DNA of 64,000 bases from assembly GCA_007361935.1 (NCBI GenBank), contig CP041667.1, forward strand, positions 784,001 to 848,000, read 5' to 3'. The DNA comes from Lachnospiraceae bacterium KGMB03038. Its GTDB lineage: Bacteria > Bacillota > Clostridia > Lachnospirales > Lachnospiraceae. Shown in pieces: positions 60,123-64,000 of the stretch. The notes under the pieces are model-generated. The model was not told the origin of the DNA, searched no databases, and worked only from the letters and a program-made list of their open reading frames with translations. The position numbers were made by a program, and so were the translations under genes. Each line of letters begins with the position of its first letter. The stretch's first letter is position 1.

Positions 60123-61983
60123 GGGAGCGTTGCAAAATAGATGAGTAATCATCTATGGAGCAACGCTCCTTTTTCATATCCAAAAACAGAAAACGGACCC
60201 CGAAGAGTCCATAATCCATGGTATAATTAGATATGCCTACTAACCAAAAATACCATAAAAATTATACCGAATTCGGCGAACCTTATCAACTGGTTTTGCC
60301 ATTAAATTTGGAAGGTTTGGTTCCTGATGATGATTCTGTCCGACTGCTGAGCCACGAATTGGAGGGATTGGATTACAGCTTGCTGTATCAGGCTTACTCT
60401 GCCAAAGGCAGAAATCCGGCAGTGGATCCTAAGACCATGTTCAAGATCCTGACCTATGCGTATTCCCAGAACATTTATTCATCCAGAAAAATTGAAACCG
60501 CATGCAGACGAGATATCAACTTTATGTGGCTGCTCGCCGGGCAGAAAGCACCTGACCACAGCACGATCGCACGTTTCCGTACCGGATTCCTGGCGGATGC
60601 CTGTGAAGATCTCTTCTATCAAATGGTAAAGAGACTGAAAAATGCGGGCGAGCTGTCGAAGGAAACCGTTTTTATTGATGGGACAAAGCTGGAGGCATGC
60701 GCAAACAAATATACCTTTGTCTGGAAAAAATCCGTAGGGAAATGGGAAACAAAAATGTTCCAGAAAGTACAGGAAGCCGTAGCTCTTCTGAACCAGGAGT
60801 ATCTACAGAGTTTTTCTGTAACGGAAGGAACAAGAACACAGGATCTTCAGAAGATCTGTCGGTTTCTGGAACAGAGCTGTAAAGAACAGCATACCGTTTT
60901 TGTCCATGGAAGAGGGAAACAGAAAAGCCGGAACCAGAAATATCTGGAACTGTTCCAACGTTTTCTGGAACGGCAGACCATCTACGACTGGCATACAGCC
61001 AGCTTCCGGGGACGGAATAATTATTGTAAGACGGATCCGGACGCCACATTCATGCATATGAAGGATGACCATATGCGGAATGCCCAGTTGAAGCCGGGAT
61101 ATAACGTACAGATCGCAGTGGACAGCGAATATATTGTCGCGACAGATATTTTTCAGGATCGGAATGATGTATGGACGCTGGTCCCTTTTTTAAAGAGAAT
61201 GGAAGAAAAACTGGGATTCCGTTATCCAAGCGTGACGGCAGATTCAGGATATGAAAGTGAAGAAGGATACAGCTATCTGAGAGACCAGAAACAAAAGCCC
61301 TATATCAAACCGCAAACGTATGAGAAATGGAAAAAGAGGAGTTTTAAAAAGGATATCAGTAAACGTGAGAACATGGGTTATGATGAAAGGACAGATACCT
61401 ATACGTGTCATGCCGGGAAGAAACTGCGGCCGATTTTCCTGAAAAAGCAGACAAGTAAAAGTGGCTATGAATCCGAAGTCACCGTCTACGAATGCGAAGA
61501 TTGTACGGACTGTCCTTATAAAGAGAAATGTACAAAAGCAAAAGGGAACAAACGGCTGTATGTATCCAAAAGCTTTTTGGAGAAACGACAGGAATCCTAT
61601 GAAAACATCCTGAGCGAAACCGGGCTCCTATACCGGATGAACCGTTCGATCCAGGTGGAGGGAGCATTTGGAGCCCTGAAAAACGACTATGAATTTCAAA
61701 GATTTTTACTCCGTGGAAAAACCAAAGTAAAACTGGAGATTCTTTTATTGAGTATGGGCTATAATCTCAACAAACTTCACGCTAAAATACAAAATGACCG
61801 AACCGGAAACCATCTGTTTCCAGTGAAGAAATCTGCTTAATCAAACAGAAACTAAGCAGCTTTATTAAAGTATGCTCAAAAACGGAAGTAATCCACAGAA
61901 CAAAGTGGAATCACTTCCGTTTTCCTTTAAATGGAGCGAGGGTATCGCTCCATCACCTAATTTGATGATTTTGCGACACCCCC
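60123..61983 (+). mobile_element. IS1182-family insertion sequence
   Basis: A 1.86-kb element with one transposase gene. The candidate ends GGGAGCGTTGCAAAAT (60123-60138) and the complement of 61968-61983 agree at 13 of 16 bases. A hairpin at 60124-60175 followed by TTTTT sits at the left end, and a hairpin at 61881-61924 near the right end, so transcription into or out of the element is limited. No clear target duplication is seen. Confidence 0.75.
60233..61840 (+). CDS. IS1182-family transposase
   Basis: A 535-residue DDE transposase with an N-terminal DUF772 domain (about 45-120, P-A-V-D-P-K-T-M-F-K then F-M-W-L-L-A-G). Catalytic residues are likely in F-I-D-G-T-K-L-E, T-A-D-S-G-Y-E-S and V-E-G-A-F-G-A-L-K. 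A cysteine cluster near 420-440 (C-E-D-C-T-D-C-P-Y) is usual for the family. The frame is intact, so the element may be active. Confidence 0.92.
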   Translation: MPTNQKYHKNYTEFGEPYQLVLPLNLEGLVPDDDSVRLLSHELEGLDYSLLYQAYSAKGRNPAVDPKTMFKILTYAYSQNIYSSRKIETACRRDINFMWLLAGQKAPDHSTIARFRTGFLADACEDLFYQMVKRLKNAGELSKETVFIDGTKLEACANKYTFVWKKSVGKWETKMFQKVQEAVALLNQEYLQSFSVTEGTRTQDLQKICRFLEQSCKEQHTVFVHGRGKQKSRNQKYLELFQRFLERQTIYDWHTASFRGRNNYCKTDPDATFMHMKDDHMRNAQLKPGYNVQIAVDSEYIVATDIFQDRNDVWTLVPFLKRMEEKLGFRYPSVTADSGYESEEGYSYLRDQKQKPYIKPQTYEKWKKRSFKKDISKRENMGYDERTDTYTCHAGKKLRPIFLKKQTSKSGYESEVTVYECEDCTDCPYKEKCTKAKGNKRLYVSKSFLEKRQESYENILSETGLLYRMNRSIQVEGAFGALKNDYEFQRFLLRGKTKVKLEILLLSMGYNLNKLHAKIQNDRTGNHLFPVKKSA

Positions 61984-61990
61984 GCCTGAT

Positions 61991-62218
61991 TTAATCTGTT
62001 TTTTCTGGCGGAATGAATTCAAGGAGATCTCCGATCTCACAGTCTAATACCGTGCAAAGCCGGCTCAGGACATCTATATCTAACCGGGTGATCTGATTTT
62101 TGCAATAATTGTTGATTTGGGTTCGCTGCATCTGAGCTCTGTGGCTCAGCATATTCTTGCTCAAACCGGACGTTTTGAGAAATTCATCCAGTTTGATGCG
62201 GATCGTTCCATATTCCAT
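61991..62218 (-). CDS. Small XRE-family regulator
   Basis: A 75-residue Cro/CI-type helix-turn-helix protein (L-S-K-N-M-L-S-H-R-A-Q-M-Q-R-T-Q-I-N-N-Y-C) of the YozG/DUF-type small XRE group, ending D-L-L-E-F-I-P-P-E. AGGAGGACAGCAA precedes ATG 62218. Its stop lies 8 bases beyond the end of the IS element, so the insertion just missed it. Targets unknown. Confidence 0.82.
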   Translation of the reverse strand: MEYGTIRIKLDEFLKTSGLSKNMLSHRAQMQRTQINNYCKNQITRLDIDVLSRLCTVLDCEIGDLLEFIPPEKTD

Positions 62219-62472
62219 TTGCTGTCCTCCTGTTATGCGCATTAGATTAGTATGTACAGTATAGCTTTGATGGAAGAGTCTTATAAGGTGTAGGAAGTCT
62301 TGTTAGATTTCTCACACATGCTATATCGTAACATAAATGACTGTAAAATCAAAGGAGATAGGAAAATAATGCGGCACCATATTTTGGATGCAATACTGCC
62401 GGTATGTATCCGAACAAAAAAAGCGGAACTGCTGGATATGATTCCAGAGTTCCGAATAAAAAGCTTTGGGAA

Positions 62473-62545
62473 TGGAGCATACGGGACTTGAACCCGTGGC
62501 CTCCACACTGCCAGTGTGGCGCGCTCCCAACTGCGCTAATGCCCC
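62473..62545 (-). tRNA. tRNA-Ala (anticodon GGC)
   Basis: On the minus strand the acceptor arms GGGGCAT and ATGCTCC pair, the D arm, the T arm (GGGTTCAAGTCCC) and an anticodon loop CTGGCAG in stem CCACA/TGTGG are all present. The anticodon is GGC. The 73-base gene ends in A with no encoded CCA. Confidence 0.95.
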
Positions 62546-62710
62546 ATGCAGAAAATATTGTATCATATTTAGCCTTAAAATAAAAGTATTAATTTATATT
62601 TTGAAAATTATCTTAAGAATGGTATAATTTTGAAAAATTTCCGTAAAGAAACTTGAATATAGTTCTATATCAAGGTAGTATGAAAACATCAAAATGAGGA
62701 GGTGTTTTAT

Positions 62711-63391
62711 ATGAGATATGAAATCAAAGGAGAGACTCTGCCGGTAGTGCTTTGTTACCTGGAAGATGGAGAAAAGATGATCAACGAAGGCGGAAGCATG
62801 TCCTGGATGTCCCCGAATATGAAGATGGAGACAAGCACCAATGGAGGAGTAGGGAAGGCGTTCGGCAGAATGTTTGCCGGGGAAAAAATTTTCCAGAATA
62901 TATATACATCTGAGGGTGGAAACGGAATGATCGCCTTTGCGTCCAGTTTCCCGGGATCGATCCGGGCTTTTCAGATCGGGCCAGGACAGGAGATGATCTT
63001 CCAAAAGAGCGCGTTCCTGGCGGGAGAGGCGGGAATAACGCTGTCAGTCTTCTTTAATAAGAAGTTTGGCGCCGGCCTTTTTGGCGGAGAAGGATTTATC
63101 ATGCAGAAGGTCTCTGGACAGGGAACGGTTTTTGCGGAATTTGACGGCCATGTGATCGAATATGAACTTCAGCCGGGCCAGCAGATCGTGGTAGACACAG
63201 GCCATCTGGCCGCAATGACAAGTACCTGCAGCATGGAGATCAGAAGCGTGCCGGGTGTAAAGAATATGCTTTTTGGCGGAGAGGGTATCTTCAATACGGT
63301 AATCACAGGGCCTGGAAGAGTTTGGCTCCAGACTATGCCGATCAGCAATGTGGCAGGAGTCCTGCGGCCATATCTGCCATCGGGAGCATAG
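62711..63391 (+). CDS. AIM24 family protein
   Basis: A 226-residue beta-rich protein of the AIM24/TIGR00266 family, with M-S-W-M-S-P-N-M-K-M near 30 and G-L-F-G-G-E-G-F-I-M-Q-K near 120. Family members are of unknown function in bacteria. AGGAGGTG precedes ATG 62711. No operon partner is seen. Confidence 0.85.
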   Translation: MRYEIKGETLPVVLCYLEDGEKMINEGGSMSWMSPNMKMETSTNGGVGKAFGRMFAGEKIFQNIYTSEGGNGMIAFASSFPGSIRAFQIGPGQEMIFQKSAFLAGEAGITLSVFFNKKFGAGLFGGEGFIMQKVSGQGTVFAEFDGHVIEYELQPGQQIVVDTGHLAAMTSTCSMEIRSVPGVKNMLFGGEGIFNTVITGPGRVWLQTMPISNVAGVLRPYLPSGA

Positions 63392-63405
63392 ACAGAAGTT
63401 TTGCT

Positions 63406-63605
63406 TGTGACAAGTTACACCCGGACTGTCCCCACATGCGCACTCGTCGCGCATACGCGCTTCAGTTTCGCCCTGCGGGCTAAGACTGCTTATGTGGGGG
63501 CAGTTCCAGGGTACCCCCTGTTCCAGAATCAAGAGGACAGTTACGTACATGCAAGCATGACGTTTACTGTCCTCTTGATTCTGGGCCGGGTGTGACTTGT
63601 AACTT
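63406..63605. repeat. 200-bp palindromic, cloverleaf-forming repeat element
   Basis: The ends TGTGACAAGTTACACCCGG (63406-63424) and the complement of 63586-63605 form imperfect inverted repeats. Inside, ACTGTCCCCACAT pairs with ATGTGGGGGCAGT, and CCAGAATCAAGAGGACAG (63523-63540) pairs exactly with 63567-63584. It looks like a small non-coding mobile or repeated extragenic palindrome. No gene is in it. Confidence 0.7.
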
Positions 63606-63696
63606 GCGTTCACAGAATCACCACAAAAAAACCACATACTTTTCAAAAACTTCTCTTATACTGATACCATCTCTATGAGTGACAGGAGGAAGAGAA

Positions 63697-64000
63697 GTGA
63701 TAGAAGTAAAGAATCTCACGAAACGCTACGGCTCTCATCTTGCCGTAGATGATCTAAGCTTTACTGTGGAAAAAGGTCAGATTTATGGATTTCTCGGCCC
63801 CAATGGAGCCGGGAAATCTACGACCATGAATATCATGACCGGATATCTGGGAGCTACGAAAGGTACAGTCCTGATCAATGGGCATGATATTCTAAAGGAA
63901 CCGCAGGAAGCACGAAAATGCATCGGCTATCTGCCGGAGCAGCCGCCGCTCTATATGGAAATGACCGTATCAGAGTATCTCAAATTTGCGGCTGAGTTAA
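63697..64000 (+). CDS. ABC transporter ATP-binding protein, 5' part (continues past window)
   Basis: The reading from GTG 63697 (after AGGAGGAAG) gives 101 codons: I-E-V-K-N-L-T-K-R-Y-G, Walker A G-P-N-G-A-G-K-S-T-T and Q-loop L-P-E-Q-P-P-L-Y. It resembles the ATPases of ABC-2/GldA-type exporters. The rest of the gene lies outside the window. TATACT near 63657 may be its -10. Confidence 0.85.
   Translation, partial: MIEVKNLTKRYGSHLAVDDLSFTVEKGQIYGFLGPNGAGKSTTMNIMTGYLGATKGTVLINGHDILKEPQEARKCIGYLPEQPPLYMEMTVSEYLKFAAEL

Noticed and set aside
60100..62000. Target-site duplication around the IS1182 element
   Set aside because: The bases just outside the candidate ends (TTAAAAC on the left, GCCTGAT on the right) do not match.
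62300..62491. A 63-codon frame overlapping the tRNA-Ala gene
   Set aside because: It has a weak start and ends within the tRNA, with no family likeness.

Overview
The window looks like a chromosomal segment of a low- to mid-GC Gram-positive gut anaerobe, most likely a member of the Lachnospiraceae (Clostridia). The grounds are strong AGGAGG ribosome-binding sites, a BceRSAB-type locus, a LanFEG/CprABC-like locus with its two-component system, a LytTR-LiaF pair, PucR/DUF917 genes, and Tn916-like and TnpX-like mobile elements. The genus cannot be fixed from sequence alone.

Layout. 1-2152: right-hand part of an integrative mobilizable element (element 1) with a large serine recombinase; its right end sits inside a bcrR-type regulator gene. 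2153-5321: the 3' remnant of bcrR followed by a bacitracin-resistance operon (bcrA, bcrB, undecaprenyl-pyrophosphate phosphatase). 5489-9319: tail of a conjugative-element-like block (sigma-like protein, excisionase-like protein, two tandem tyrosine integrases). 9573-9822: five 53-bp hairpin repeats ahead of a nuclease-like gene. 10742-15047: a peptide-antibiotic immunity transporter with its response regulator and kinase. 15152-30506: a defence and repair island made of WYL, WYL, RtcB and RlaP, then a type I restriction-modification locus with two specificity genes, an ADP-ribosyltransferase-like toxin-antitoxin pair and a tyrosine recombinase, then hsdR and two further genes. 30599-34469: DnaJ-like chaperone, LytTR-LiaF, HAD phosphatase, cysteine-peptidase-like protein. 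34597-41700: an XRE regulator gene split by a complete 6.6-kb mobilizable element (element 2) with oriT, MobT relaxase, cargo and a serine recombinase homologous to the one in element 1. 41776-49078: SMR transporter with a structured leader, MurI, a MerR regulator and a BceRSAB-like module. 49154-59445: hydrolase, a broken Rpn-type gene, an amidohydrolase-BASS transporter-YaaA-HAD run, then PucR-DUF917-hydantoinase. 59512-64000: lipoprotein, an IS1182-family element, a small XRE regulator, tRNA-Ala(GGC), an AIM24-family protein, a 200-bp palindromic element and the start of an ABC ATPase gene.

Main reading. The strongest observation is that both serine-recombinase elements end at the same 10-bp core, GGGAAACCGG. 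In both cases the flanking host DNA is the part of an XRE-type helix-turn-helix gene that encodes W-E-T-G. For element 2 both halves of the target gene are present and join in frame into a 155-residue protein once the element is removed. This suggests a recombinase family that uses the conserved coding DNA of XRE regulators as its attachment site. In element 1 the victim is the regulator of a bacitracin-resistance operon.

Other features of note are the RNA-repair operon next to a restriction system, hsdS genes flanked by matching direct repeats, an array of about nine copies of a 65-bp repeat next to the relaxase gene, and a structured terminator-like leader before the SMR transporter.
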